Origin: Pseudobdellovibrionaceae bacterium
GTDB taxonomy: Bacteria > Bdellovibrionota > Bdellovibrionia > Bdellovibrionales > Bdellovibrionaceae
NCBI GenBank assembly: GCA_019637875.1
Contig: JAHBUW010000019.1
Coordinates: 1 to 62,249, forward strand
Length of the DNA: 62,249 nucleotides
Direction: 5' to 3'
Every line of letters begins with the position of its first letter. Positions within the stretch are counted from its first letter, which is position 1. Both the position numbers and the translations under genes were made by a program. A model generated the notes under the pieces. The model was not told where the DNA came from. It saw only the letters and a program-made list of their open reading frames with translations, and did no database searches. Below are positions 1-10,020 of this stretch, piece after piece.

Positions 1-945
<945 letters not shown>

Positions 946-982
946 GAAGCCCGCGAAGATTCAACTCGAGTGGGACGACAGC

Positions 983-2893
983 GTGAGGATCATCGAGAGA
1001 GTTTGTTTTCGCGGAAATAAAAAATGGATCGGTGCCGGTCTCGGCGCGCTCCTATTCACGTTCGCTCTTGTTGACTCCTCTCAAGCCGTTCCCTTCTTTC
1101 AAGTCGGTGCCACTCGCGGTGGTTCACTTTACATCCAACCCAGCACCTTGACGCTGCCGACCTCAACCTCCCACACCTTTTTCGCAAACGGGGGGCGAGG
1201 CACGCGAACTTATTCCATCGTGAGCGGTGGTGGGACCATCAACTCTTCGACGGGGCTCTTCACTTCCGCGGCGAGCGGCGGAACGGCGATCGTCCGGATC
1301 ACGGACGCCGGCGGCGCGACCTCCCAGGCGACGGTGACCGTCGTCGGAATCGTCGGGATTACGGTTTCGCAAGGTTACGTCTCTGGAGGAATCGGCGGGA
1401 GTATCCAAATCACCGCGCAGGCGATCAACTCTCCGAGCGGTTCTGCGGATATTACGGAAGAAGGAACGTGGACGACATCGAACGCCTCGGTTGCGACCGT
1501 GAACAAAGGGCTGATCTCTTTTGTGGGCGGAGGCACCGCCACCGTACAGATCAGCTACGGTGGGTACACCGCAAACGTTTCGGTGAATGTCGCCTCGAAA
1601 ACGCTGACGGGGATCACGGTGACTCCCGGAACCCGCAGCATGGGCGTGAACGCCACTCAAGACTTTGTCGCCACGGCGACCTACTCCGACTCCTCGACGC
1701 AAAACGTGACCGATACGGTGACTTGGTCCACGACCAATAGCAGTGTCGCGACGATTTCCAACATGGCTCCACAGTGGGGGCGCGCCCAAGGGGTCGCGGC
1801 GGGATCGGTCACGGTCACGGCGACACTCGGAGCGACAACGGGCACCGCGACCCTGACGATCAACGCGGCGACCTTGACCTCGATCACCGTGACTCCGGCG
1901 AGTGCCATCGTCATGACCTCCGCGACGCAACAGATGACGGCGACCGGGAACTTCAGCGACAGCACCTCATCGAACATCTCGAATCAGGTGACTTGGACGT
2001 CATCAAACACGTCCGCGGCGACGATCAGTAACGTGGCCGGTAGCAAGGGACTCGCGACGACGCCCTCGTTCACGGGATTTCGTTCAACGACGATCACCGC
2101 GACCTTGGGGGCGATCTCCGGAAACACGGCCCTCAACGTCAACGGCGCGACGGTCACGGCGGTCACCGTGAATCCGACGGTCACGATCACCGTCGGATCG
2201 ACCTATCCGATGTCCGCCGTGGCGACGCTTTCGGACGGCGGAACCCTCGACGTGACGGAATCCGCGACCTGGACAAGCACCGCGACCAATCGAGTGACGG
2301 TTTCGAACTCCGTCGGTTACCAGGGGCGCGTCACCGGCATTTCGGCGGGAACCTCGAGCGTACGCGCCGCATTCGGCGGTCAAACGGGACAACGCACCGT
2401 CACCGTCGGCGCGAGCCAAAGCGTCAGCGAAGAGGGAACGGGCCTGCTGGGCGAGTACTACAACTGGACCGGTGGCGGCGTCCCCAGCCCCTTCGTTCCC
2501 GGCAACAAAGTGGGGCAGCGAAACGACGCGAACATCGCCTTCGGCTGGACGACCGGTAACAACCCGATGGGAGTCGCCGAGAAGTTTGCGGTTCGTTGGA
2601 CGGGGTATTACGAAGCGGTTTCGGGAACAAACCGTTTCTGTACCTACTCGGATGACGGGGTGCGAGTTTGGTTGAACGGAGTTCAGATTATCAACAACTG
2701 GACGGCCCACGCCGCGACGTGGAATTGTACGGCCTCAAATGTTTCCCTGACCGCAGGGCAAAAGTATCCTTTGATCGTCGAGTTTTTCGAAGATGGTGGT
2801 GATGCGACCATGTACTTCACCCGCGCAAATAATACGACGAACGCCCAACAAATCTCGGCCGCGATTCCCATGGTGGACCTCTTTCCGCCTTGA
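983..2893 (+). CDS. Secreted Big2-repeat protein with C-terminal PA14 domain
   Basis: This is a 636-residue protein starting at GTG. Residues 1-35 form a Sec signal (basic start, hydrophobic core, cleavage after Ser-Gln-Ala). An Ig-like segment follows (about 45-125), then four Big2-type bacterial Ig-like domains (about 126-476), each with an Ile-Thr-Val-(Thr/Asn)-Pro-like opening and a Thr-Trp-(Thr/Ser)-Ser/Thr core. The C-terminus (about 485-620) is a PA14 domain: Gly-Leu-Leu-Gly-Glu-Tyr-Tyr, then RWTGYYEA, SDDGVRVWLNG and GGDATMYF. PA14 domains commonly bind carbohydrate and Big2 domains commonly form adhesin stalks, so a cell-surface lectin-like adhesin is likely. No anchor motif is visible after PA14. 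It follows the collagen-like gene by 37 bases and may share its transcript. Confidence 0.85.
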   Translation: MRIIERVCFRGNKKWIGAGLGALLFTFALVDSSQAVPFFQVGATRGGSLYIQPSTLTLPTSTSHTFFANGGRGTRTYSIVSGGGTINSSTGLFTSAASGGTAIVRITDAGGATSQATVTVVGIVGITVSQGYVSGGIGGSIQITAQAINSPSGSADITEEGTWTTSNASVATVNKGLISFVGGGTATVQISYGGYTANVSVNVASKTLTGITVTPGTRSMGVNATQDFVATATYSDSSTQNVTDTVTWSTTNSSVATISNMAPQWGRAQGVAAGSVTVTATLGATTGTATLTINAATLTSITVTPASAIVMTSATQQMTATGNFSDSTSSNISNQVTWTSSNTSAATISNVAGSKGLATTPSFTGFRSTTITATLGAISGNTALNVNGATVTAVTVNPTVTITVGSTYPMSAVATLSDGGTLDVTESATWTSTATNRVTVSNSVGYQGRVTGISAGTSSVRAAFGGQTGQRTVTVGASQSVSEEGTGLLGEYYNWTGGGVPSPFVPGNKVGQRNDANIAFGWTTGNNPMGVAEKFAVRWTGYYEAVSGTNRFCTYSDDGVRVWLNGVQIINNWTAHAATWNCTASNVSLTAGQKYPLIVEFFEDGGDATMYFTRANNTTNAQQISAAIPMVDLFPP

Positions 2894-2919
2894 ATCTAGG
2901 CACGTCCACGCTTTCCCGT

Positions 2920-2947
2920 TTGACATTCCGTAGAGCCAAAACAAAAT
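2920..2947 (+). promoter_or_regulatory. Candidate sigma-70-type promoter for the methyltransferase
   Basis: TTGACA at 2920-2925 is a perfect -35 box. CAAAAT at 2942-2947 matches four of six -10 positions with a 16-base spacer. Transcription would begin about 7 bases later, at or next to the ATG at 2955, so the mRNA could be leaderless. This fits the lack of a Shine-Dalgarno sequence before that ATG. Confidence 0.35.
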
Positions 2948-2954
2948 TGTCGCC

Positions 2955-3794
2955 ATGTACTGGCGCGGTTCGAACAATATCAAAGACCTGCTGTTTCGCG
3001 TGCTCGACGCGAAGGCGGCCGAGTTCAAGGGCAAGGTCGTCATCGACATGCCCGCCGGCAACGGCGTCACCAGCGCACGGCTTCTGGAACTGGGCGCGGA
3101 CGTACGCGCCCTGGATCTGTTTCCCGAGTTTTTCAAAGTCCCCGGTGTGATCTGCGAAAAAGTGGACCTGGGCGACCGTCTGCCGCTGGCGGACTCTTCG
3201 GTGGACTGGATTATCTTTCAAGAGGGCATCGAGCATCTTCAAGATCAGCTGAAGATCCTGCGCGACTGCGTGCGGGTCTTGAAGCCCGGCGGTCGCATGA
3301 TCCTGACGACCCCGAACACGTCGAATTTGCGCTCCAAGCTCGCGCACTTTCTGCTCGAAGCGGAAACCTTGCGCGTCTTGCCGCCGAACGAAGTGGATTC
3401 GGTATGGATGGCGGACGGTAAATCGGGAGCGGAAGAAAGGGTCTACTTCGGACATCTTTTTTCGATCGGTATCCAACGACTGCGCACGCTCGGGAAAGTC
3501 GCGGGGCTTGAAATCTCGCAGATTCATCCTGCGCGCGTGAACTGGACGTCGTTCGGACTTTTCGTGCTGAGCGCGTCCTGGATCTACTGGAAGAGCGCGC
3601 GGGTCTACCGACGTTCGCTCCGCAAAAAATCCCTGAAGGTTTCACCGCCGGCTTACGATGAGGCCCTTCGTTTGACCCGCGACCTGAACATCCTTTGCTC
3701 GGGCCATCTGATCGTCGAGTTCCGCAAGTTTTCGTCAGCCGCTCTCGAAAAAAGAGCGGGCGCCATCGAAGAACTTCGATCCTTCGTGACTTGA
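2955..3794 (+). CDS. Class I SAM-dependent methyltransferase
   Basis: This 279-residue protein carries a type-11/UbiE-like Rossmann methyltransferase fold near its N-terminus. Motif I is VVIDMPAGNGVTSARLLE (about 28-45), followed by an acidic strand end ALDLFPE. There is a post-I segment LPLADSSVDWIIFQEGIEHL (about 76-95), and the motif LKPGGRMILTTPN closes the core. Beyond residue 150 is a helical extension with a hydrophobic stretch (FGLFVLSASWIYW) that may bind lipid or associate with the membrane. The substrate cannot be read from sequence; similar proteins often act on lipids, quinones or sugars. No ribosome-binding site precedes the ATG, and a TTGACA-type promoter lies just upstream. 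Confidence 0.8.
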   Translation: MYWRGSNNIKDLLFRVLDAKAAEFKGKVVIDMPAGNGVTSARLLELGADVRALDLFPEFFKVPGVICEKVDLGDRLPLADSSVDWIIFQEGIEHLQDQLKILRDCVRVLKPGGRMILTTPNTSNLRSKLAHFLLEAETLRVLPPNEVDSVWMADGKSGAEERVYFGHLFSIGIQRLRTLGKVAGLEISQIHPARVNWTSFGLFVLSASWIYWKSARVYRRSLRKKSLKVSPPAYDEALRLTRDLNILCSGHLIVEFRKFSSAALEKRAGAIEELRSFVT

Positions 3795-3826
3795 AGTGAA
3801 ACGACCGCCACGTCGACGAAGATCCT

Positions 3827-4213
3827 TCAGCAAGACTTCGGTTTCGAGGGGCGGGTCGCGATGAAGACCGACATGCACAGCATGAATCCGATCAACCCGT
3901 ATTTTCCGTAGGGCAGATGCGCGGGGAAAAAGGTCCATACGCTCCAAATTCCCACCAGCATTGTCAAAAGCGAAACCACCTTCGCGCGGGGACGGATCAC
4001 GCCGCCCTCATTCCAATCCCGAATGGGCGGTCCGAAGTGGGGATGCTCGGTCAGCCAATGGTGCAGTCTTTCACTGCCGCGCGAGAAGAAAAAAGCCGCG
4101 AGCAGAAGAAACGGCGTCGTGGGCAGGAGCGGCAGGAAAATCCCGATCACGCCTAGACCCAGCGAAACACTTCCGAGCACGATGTAGAGACTGCGCAAAG
4201 TCGACTGCGTCAC
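3827..4213 (-). CDS. DUF454 (YbaN-like) inner-membrane protein
   Basis: This protein of about 128 residues has the DUF454 signature: two closely spaced hydrophobic helices joined by IGIFLPLLPTTPFLLLAAF, then FFSRGSERLHHWL and a short loop, then two more membrane helices (LLTMLVGIWSVWTFF and YGLIGFMLCMSVF). The GTG at 4213 is chosen because AGGAG lies 8 bases upstream and the family normally begins close to the first helix. An ATG at 4243 with AAGGGG upstream is a possible alternative adding ten residues. The biochemical function of YbaN/DUF454 proteins is unknown. It is transcribed away from the large lipoprotein gene, with about 140 bases between their starts. Confidence 0.8.
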   Translation of the reverse strand: MTQSTLRSLYIVLGSVSLGLGVIGIFLPLLPTTPFLLLAAFFFSRGSERLHHWLTEHPHFGPPIRDWNEGGVIRPRAKVVSLLTMLVGIWSVWTFFPAHLPYGKYGLIGFMLCMSVFIATRPSKPKSC

Positions 4214-4352
4214 TTCGAGAACTCCTGAACCCTCTCTTAACATAATGCCCCTTTCGAGGCCACGATTGTCTCACTTCGAGAGGTCCGCTTTGAGAACGCT
4301 TTCAAGTCTGTCGTCGGGATTTCCGAAAAGTTCAATGATGGTGAGGGCGAAG

Positions 4353-7300
4353 ATGCTGAATATTCAAAGACTTGCGCGCGGAATTGGATGGACGGTCGTA
4401 CTGCTTGGAATGGCGGGATGCTCGCCGAACGAGCCGCAGACATCACGAATGAGTATTTCGATTCCGGCGATGACCAAGGCCGCGAACTCCGCGCAAAGTC
4501 TGGAGCTCGGTCATTTGGTGATCAACGTGACGGGCCCGGGCCTCACCAACACGGTTTTGTTCACTTGGGACGCGTGCCGAAGCTGCGCGACGCCGAGCGC
4601 TCCGCCGTCGCAGTTCTTCGTGGACGTGCCGACCGGGAAGTCGCGCTTGGTGCAAGTGCTCGCGGTCTATCAGAATCGCACGACCAGCCTGACGAGCTTT
4701 TACTACGGTGACAAAACCGCGGACTTCGCGAAGCTGGAAGAGAACATTTCGATCCCGGTCACCGACCTGACGGGCGGTTTGCCGCTCATCACGGGCGCGG
4801 TCGCGGGACGTTATCTGGACGCCGCCAATGCCGGTCCCACCGGCGAGCTGGAGGTTCGTTACCAACCTCCCGGCGATCGGCCCGCCTTGGTGCTGGAGAA
4901 AGCGCGCATCGCGAACGGCTGGTTCAATACGATGGGAATTAAAGGCATTCCGCTTCGTTACGTGCTGAAGGACTCCGGCCGCGATCTTTTCGGCCAGGCC
5001 TTGGAGCTCGGGGACCGCACGATCTTCAAGCCCTCGGACCGCGTGACGAAATTGTTCGTTCCTTTCACGAGCTATCTGGATGGGGCCAATGTCCCGCGCG
5101 ACAACGAGGACGCCGAAATTCACGTTATCGGTTATTTCGGTCCCGGCGCCGGGAGTGCGCGGATCATTTGTTCCGAACTCACCTCGGGGACCGAGCTGGA
5201 TAACAAGTTCGTCTACAAAAGCACTTCCGTAAAGCTGGGCTTCCACATTCTGGGTCTGAACGACGCCGAGCCGAGCGCCGCGAGCCTCACGAACAAAGTC
5301 GCGCCCGCGACCAAAATTTCCGTGCAGGGCGCATTGCCGCTGGCCTCTTCGCCTTTGTGCGGAACGTATACCGCGGGGAACACCGCCGCGAACATCTACC
5401 AGAATTTTCTGCCGTTGCTGAAAACCAATTTCGAGAACGGTCGCGATCTCGTGGCGGGCTTCCGCTTTCCTTTCGGAATGATCGCGACTCCGGGAAGCAC
5501 CACCGGCTTGAATGGAGACTCTTTCGTCTTCGGCGCGGGCGTGGGCTCGAATCCGTTGTACGTTTCGTCGGCGCCGCACTTCCTGGGCGGGAAACTCTTG
5601 CCGGGCCTCGCTTCGATCGTCACCAATGTGCGCGTCTATAAAGTTTCGCCGACCGGCGCGCAGCTCCTCGACCAAATGGATGCGGCTCCGTGCGGAGAGA
5701 TCGGCAAATTCGGCGTGACCCAGACCGGCAGCACGGGCATTACGGCCGGCGGTGGTTTTTATGTCGGAACTTCGCTCACCGCGGGCGACGTGAGCGCGGG
5801 CCACGGCGTGGCCATGTGTTTTGATTCGATCGCGGGTCCGCTGCCGAACGGGGTGTTCCTGCCTTCCTACATTTTCGGCGGTCATGGCCCCGGTCCGGGA
5901 CCGGTCTCGCCTCCGTATTTGCGTCTCGAGGGCCTCGCTTCTCATTTGAGTAACGGCGTAAGCACCAAACCTCTGACCAACGGGAAGTGTTATCCGGTCT
6001 CGCTGAAGACCTATAGCGTGGGTTCGGGCGGACCCGCGCCGGACTATCTGTTGGGCGCACCCCTGGCGGTGACGTTCCCGGGTTCTAACTTCAGCTTCTA
6101 CTCCAGTGAGTCGCTTTGTTTGAGTGGGGGAGCCGCGCTCTCGTCAGTCACGATGCCGGCGAGCTCCCACGAGTACGCTTCGCTCTGGCTGAAACCCACG
6201 ATGGGAAATGGCTCGTCGCCCGTGAGCCTGACTTTGGGCAGCACCGAGGTGACGTACAATCCCGACGGACACTTCGCGATCGGCGAGCCGAAGCTGCGGA
6301 CGAACCTTCCGGGAAGTCTGATCGCGGGCGGCTGTTACCCCTTCCAGGTACAGAGTCTCGAGGCGGACGGCGTGACGCAATACGCGCGCTCGGGAGTGAA
6401 AACTTTCTCGATGAGCGCGACCGGCGGGGCGATGAAAGTGAGCTGTGGTGGTTCGACGTTGTCTGCGAGCCAAACTCTAGGCGACGGTTTCCCCGAGACC
6501 ACGATCTTCTATTTCGAGCCGACCGGAGTCGACAACGACGACAGCGGCGTCACTTTGAGTCACGCGGGCGATTTTTCGGGATTCGAGATGCAAAACGCGG
6601 CTTCGAAGATCGTGACGAACGGCGCGACCGCGCCGGAAAAACTCGGCGTCGTGATGGCGACCTCTCCCGCGCCCTACGGGGTTTGCGTGCGTGGTTACAT
6701 CGAGCTGCGCAACTCCGAGGACGCGCCCGTGGCGGCCCGCGACTTCGTTTCGGTCGAGTTGAACGCGACGGGTTTCGGGATGACTTACTCGGACGACGGC
6801 TGTCAGGTTTCCAGTCGAAGCTTCATGATCCAGAAGAACGCCTACCGGACGAGTTTCTGGTACAAGGCGCTCGTCGAGGCGGGATCGCCGACGCTCACCG
6901 CGAAGACGCAAGCTTTCGGGACGGGCTTCGCCGGAAACCTCACCCACGCTCCGGCGGGTGCCGTGTCCATCGCGTTCGACAGTAACCGACAGCTGCATGG
7001 CTTGTATCTGAGTCAATGGGCGCTGGCCAAGGTCGTGGGGTCACACCAGCTCACCGGCGACTATCTCGAGCTTCCGATCGTGAAGACGGGAACGAGTTTC
7101 GATTGCCGCAGCGAACCCGGCGGCGCGAACTGCGGCGGGCAACTCGACCTCGTAAACAACATTTTCCGGATCCACCGCAATGACATCTCGAGCGATCGTC
7201 GCTTCATCCTCTCGGCGTTCGGGCCGGGTGAGCACCGTCTCGAATTCCGGGTGAAGGATCTGCTGCACCCGGAACTCCGGATCGTGACGTGCGAAAAAAT

Positions 7301-8381
7301 CCTGACGGCGAATTCCGTCGCCTCGGATCTGATCGCGGGGACCAACTGTCTGGCGGGAACCTCTTCGATCGTCATCGATCAGAACACCGATCTTGATGTG
7401 AAACGATTGATCGGAACTTTCCCGAACTACAATAACGTGTCGTTCTCGGGCGCGAAGTTTTCGATGACGAGTTCTTCCGTGCACGATGCGGTCGCCCTCG
7501 CGTACCTCACGGTGGCGGTTCCCGCTTCGGGAAGCGCCGTCGACATCCTCGTGGGGAGCTCCACGAATCGGGTGCGCATCGTCAACGTGAGTTTCAATAT
7601 CGCTTCGGGCGGAACGGCCACCGCGCTTTCGGCATCCGGAGACTTTCCTTTGGCGCTTTCGGGGCTCTCGGTCCAATGCCATGTCACCACGGCGACCGGC
7701 TTCCGATTCGCCGACAAGATCGGTGGGCTCACGATGTCCGAGATCTCGGCGACGAGTACGTCCGGAACTTCGTCGTTCGTCGGCATCCAGGTGAACGCGA
7801 TCTCGAGTAACTCCGTGATCGATCAGCTCTCGGGCTACAATTTCGCCGGCGACGGAACGGCACTGAAGCTGATGGGAGGCTCCGGTTATACGGCCAGCGC
7901 CCCGTTCGTACAGGACTTGTACGTGAGCGGGACGAACGGTCTTTCGTTGACCGACGACGTCAATCTCGAGGTGGAAAACTTCTCGATTTTTTCGACGGGA
8001 ATCTCGGGTAAAGCGCTCTCGATCCAGCGGAACTCCGACGGCGTGTCGAACGTGAAGTTGGGGCGTGGTCGCGTCTACGCGATGTCGGATGGCCCCTTCA
8101 TTCAAATCGGCTCGGGATCGGCCAGCGCGGTGATCGCGAACGTGACCTTAAACGAGGTCCACTTCCTGGCGCGGGAGCAGCAGGCGCTCGCGTTTGATGG
8201 CGGAGGCCTGACCTTGAATCTTCAGGGAAGCGCGGCGGACTCGACGGTGCGCGGTTGTTACGAAGCCACGAAGCAGCCGACGGCTCTGGCCTCGAACGGC
8301 GCGGTGATCGACGGAACGCTTCTCAAGCTCGGAACGTTCACCGAAACGGCCAACGGCTCGCAATCCTGCCGGGCGAACTAG
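4353..8381 (+). CDS. Very large lipoprotein of unknown function
   Basis: From the ATG at 4353, preceded by GAGGG with a 5-base gap, the product has 1,342 residues. It opens with a lipoprotein signal: Gln-Arg-Leu-Ala-Arg, a hydrophobic core, and lipobox Gly-Met-Ala-Gly-Cys. The ATG at 4245 would add 36 non-signal-like residues. The mature protein is rich in Gly, Ser and Thr and has scattered Cys. The final 350 residues show short beta-strand repeats with regularly spaced Asn, Ser and Gly (for example ANVTLNEVHFLAREQQALAF), which suggests a parallel beta-helix. No enzymatic motif was recognised. Codon usage matches the neighbours. A surface or periplasmic role is inferred from the signal only. 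The gene converges on the next one, and their stop codons overlap. Confidence 0.75.
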   Translation: MLNIQRLARGIGWTVVLLGMAGCSPNEPQTSRMSISIPAMTKAANSAQSLELGHLVINVTGPGLTNTVLFTWDACRSCATPSAPPSQFFVDVPTGKSRLVQVLAVYQNRTTSLTSFYYGDKTADFAKLEENISIPVTDLTGGLPLITGAVAGRYLDAANAGPTGELEVRYQPPGDRPALVLEKARIANGWFNTMGIKGIPLRYVLKDSGRDLFGQALELGDRTIFKPSDRVTKLFVPFTSYLDGANVPRDNEDAEIHVIGYFGPGAGSARIICSELTSGTELDNKFVYKSTSVKLGFHILGLNDAEPSAASLTNKVAPATKISVQGALPLASSPLCGTYTAGNTAANIYQNFLPLLKTNFENGRDLVAGFRFPFGMIATPGSTTGLNGDSFVFGAGVGSNPLYVSSAPHFLGGKLLPGLASIVTNVRVYKVSPTGAQLLDQMDAAPCGEIGKFGVTQTGSTGITAGGGFYVGTSLTAGDVSAGHGVAMCFDSIAGPLPNGVFLPSYIFGGHGPGPGPVSPPYLRLEGLASHLSNGVSTKPLTNGKCYPVSLKTYSVGSGGPAPDYLLGAPLAVTFPGSNFSFYSSESLCLSGGAALSSVTMPASSHEYASLWLKPTMGNGSSPVSLTLGSTEVTYNPDGHFAIGEPKLRTNLPGSLIAGGCYPFQVQSLEADGVTQYARSGVKTFSMSATGGAMKVSCGGSTLSASQTLGDGFPETTIFYFEPTGVDNDDSGVTLSHAGDFSGFEMQNAASKIVTNGATAPEKLGVVMATSPAPYGVCVRGYIELRNSEDAPVAARDFVSVELNATGFGMTYSDDGCQVSSRSFMIQKNAYRTSFWYKALVEAGSPTLTAKTQAFGTGFAGNLTHAPAGAVSIAFDSNRQLHGLYLSQWALAKVVGSHQLTGDYLELPIVKTGTSFDCRSEPGGANCGGQLDLVNNIFRIHRNDISSDRRFILSAFGPGEHRLEFRVKDLLHPELRIVTCEKILTANSVASDLIAGTNCLAGTSSIVIDQNTDLDVKRLIGTFPNYNNVSFSGAKFSMTSSSVHDAVALAYLTVAVPASGSAVDILVGSSTNRVRIVNVSFNIASGGTATALSASGDFPLALSGLSVQCHVTTATGFRFADKIGGLTMSEISATSTSGTSSFVGIQVNAISSNSVIDQLSGYNFAGDGTALKLMGGSGYTASAPFVQDLYVSGTNGLSLTDDVNLEVENFSIFSTGISGKALSIQRNSDGVSNVKLGRGRVYAMSDGPFIQIGSGSASAVIANVTLNEVHFLAREQQALAFDGGGLTLNLQGSAADSTVRGCYEATKQPTALASNGAVIDGTLLKLGTFTETANGSQSCRAN

Positions 8382-8794
8382 TAGCGGCAAGCCCAATCCA
8401 GCTCGCGTGCGCGGAAGACCGAGCATTCGAGCTGGACGCGGCCGCGCAAGAAGATGCGGTCGCCCGGGGCGTAGGTCGCCAGTTTCGCGTCCACGCGTTC
8501 CATCTCCAGACTTGTCAGCAAAAGCGTTTTCGAACCGAAGTGGAACTCACACGCGAAGCCCGCACCTTGCGTGAGGGCATTCATACGACAGTGGATGACT
8601 TTCGAGCCCGCGATGTAGCTGAACTCTTGCAGCGGGCGCAGGTCTTTGGCGAGCTCCTGGGCACGCAGCATTTCCGTGCGCGTGATCATAAAACGTGAGG
8701 TCAGAGAGGCGCGGGCCTCGTCCAGGCTGCCGATCAAAAAAGCGGCGGCGAGCAACAATCCAACAAAGAACAAACGACGGATCCGGGCAGGCAC
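8378..8794 (-). CDS. Small secreted or membrane-anchored protein, unknown function
   Basis: This 138-residue protein starts at GTG 8794, with AAGGAG 5 bases upstream; a longer reading from 8845 lacks such a site. Residues 1-30 (PARIRRLFFVGLLLAAAFL, then Ala-Arg-Ala) form a signal peptide or N-terminal anchor. The rest contains two Cys pairs (Cys in HCRMNAL and GFACEF, ECSVF and WACRY) that could form disulfides in the periplasm. Alternating hydrophobic residues suggest a small beta-rich domain. No family was recognised. Its stop codon overlaps that of the large lipoprotein gene on the other strand. Confidence 0.7.
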   Translation of the reverse strand: MPARIRRLFFVGLLLAAAFLIGSLDEARASLTSRFMITRTEMLRAQELAKDLRPLQEFSYIAGSKVIHCRMNALTQGAGFACEFHFGSKTLLLTSLEMERVDAKLATYAPGDRIFLRGRVQLECSVFRARELDWACRY

Positions 8795-8935
8795 GGGGAC
8801 TCCTTCAAACACTCTCAAAACGCGATGTGGACGGGTGTTTAGCAAGGCGTGTCAAAAAAGGGAACCCTGGTTGAAAAACCGACATTACAAGCCCGCCCGC
8901 CTCGGGCAAAATAGGAGAGTCAGGGAGGACTGATT

Positions 8936-9391
8936 TTGAGAATTCAAGAAGCGCGGGTGATCGGGCCCGTGGGGGAGACGACCCCCTTATTCGAGCTGCG
9001 TGTGGATACGAAGACCGAGCTTCGCCTCGATCTTTCGAAGATGAGCTTCATCACCTCGGTCGGCGTGAAGAACTGGATCGCCTGGAACCTGAAAATCCCG
9101 GCTTCGAGCCGCCTGAGTCTGATCGACTGTCCCTTCGTGATCATCAATCAAATCAATACGGTCCACGGTTTTCTGCCCGCGGGCAGCGAGGTGAAGTCGT
9201 TCTACGCCCCCTTCGTCTGCGAGAAGTGCGGCGCCGAGGCCAGCCACCGCTTGGAGCTCGGGGTTCATTACGATTACGTCCCGGTCGGGCACCGGCACCT
9301 GCTCCCGGAGTTCCCTTGCCCGAAGTGTGGCGAGCCCTTGGAGCCGGACTTCGATCCCGCGCGGGCGCTCCGGTTCATGGAGCGCGGCTAG
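8936..9391 (+). CDS. STAS-like protein with C-terminal zinc ribbon
   Basis: This 151-residue protein starts at TTG 8936. The start is supported by GGGAGG seven bases upstream and by the absence of an in-frame ATG near it. Residues 1-75 resemble a STAS/anti-sigma-antagonist-like fold (RLDLSKMSFITSVGVKNWIAW, shortened here as a Ser-Phe-Ile-Thr-Ser-Val-Gly core). The C-terminus has two Cys-x-x-Cys knuckles, CEKC and CPKC, about 37 residues apart, typical of a zinc ribbon. It probably acts in the cytoplasm in protein-protein signalling. The canonical phosphorylatable Ser position is uncertain. It ends just before a strong bidirectional terminator. Confidence 0.65.
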   Translation: MRIQEARVIGPVGETTPLFELRVDTKTELRLDLSKMSFITSVGVKNWIAWNLKIPASSRLSLIDCPFVIINQINTVHGFLPAGSEVKSFYAPFVCEKCGAEASHRLELGVHYDYVPVGHRHLLPEFPCPKCGEPLEPDFDPARALRFMERG

Positions 9392-9400
9392 CTTGAAAGA

Positions 9401-9428
9401 AAAAACCCGGCTTGGGGGCCGGGTTTTT
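9401..9428. terminator. Bidirectional rho-independent terminator
   Basis: A perfect 11-bp stem (AAAAACCCGGC / GCCGGGTTTTT) has a 6-base loop, with A-rich and T-rich flanks on both sides. It can end transcripts from the zinc-ribbon gene on the plus strand and from sodC on the minus strand. Confidence 0.9.
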
Positions 9429-9453
9429 CAATCAGTCGTTTGAAACCGAAATT

Positions 9454-10020
9454 TTACTGCAGAACGCCGCAGCCGATGCGGTCACCGGAGTTGCCGGTGG
9501 GCTGCGATTTGAGGTCGTCGGCCTTCGCGTGGACGATCACCGCCAGGCCTTTGGCCGCTTCGAGGCTGAAGGTCGGGACTTGGATCTCGCCCTTCGCGAC
9601 GCCTTTCGCATCGGTCTGGATGTTTCCGAAATCGCCGAGGTGGCGCTCGTGCGCGTGCAGGTCGCCGTGCTTCGTGCTGTTCGGATTCCAGTGGCCACCG
9701 GCCTTGTTGCCGTTGTCACCGCAGTCGCCTTTTTCGTGGATATGGAAACCGTGCTTCGAGTTTTTCTTCAGACCCGTGATTTCGTATTTCACGACGGTCA
9801 TGTCGCCGGCCGCATTCGGCTCCAGAACGACCGAACCCGCCGTCCGGCTTTTCAATTGGGGATCGATTTTCGCCTCCAGGCGAACGGGGCCGGTGGGGCG
9901 GTTTTCGCTCGACGGAGTCGGGGGCACCGACGTGTCATCGGCCAGCGGCGTTCCCGCACAAGCGGCCATCATCAAAATCGAGGTCGATCCCAGGGCGATT
10001 TTCAGCAGATGCAGTTTCAT
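9454..10020 (-). CDS. sodC: Lipoprotein Cu/Zn superoxide dismutase
   Basis: SodC converts superoxide to oxygen and peroxide in the periplasm. The 188-residue product starts at ATG 10020 with AAAGGA upstream; a longer frame from 10143 lacks signal features. A lipobox Met-Ala-Ala-Cys places the lipid on Cys21, followed by a Pro/Ser linker. All expected residues are present: copper ligands His93, His95 and His164; bridging His110 (GGHWNP); zinc ligands His118, His127 and Asp130 (HLGDFGNI); disulfide Cys100-Cys184; and active-site Arg181 in GDRIGCGV. It is likely outer-membrane anchored and protects against external superoxide. It is divergent from the next gene, with a 190-base spacer between their start codons. 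Confidence 0.95.
   Translation of the reverse strand: MKLHLLKIALGSTSILMMAACAGTPLADDTSVPPTPSSENRPTGPVRLEAKIDPQLKSRTAGSVVLEPNAAGDMTVVKYEITGLKKNSKHGFHIHEKGDCGDNGNKAGGHWNPNSTKHGDLHAHERHLGDFGNIQTDAKGVAKGEIQVPTFSLEAAKGLAVIVHAKADDLKSQPTGNSGDRIGCGVLQ

Noticed and set aside
1163-1930. 255-codon minus-strand frame across the Big2 gene
   Set aside because: Arg/Asp-rich shadow of the sense gene with no homology pattern.
4443-5945. 500-codon antisense frame inside the large lipoprotein gene
   Set aside because: The composition is typical of an antisense shadow, with no ribosome-binding site and no recognisable domain.
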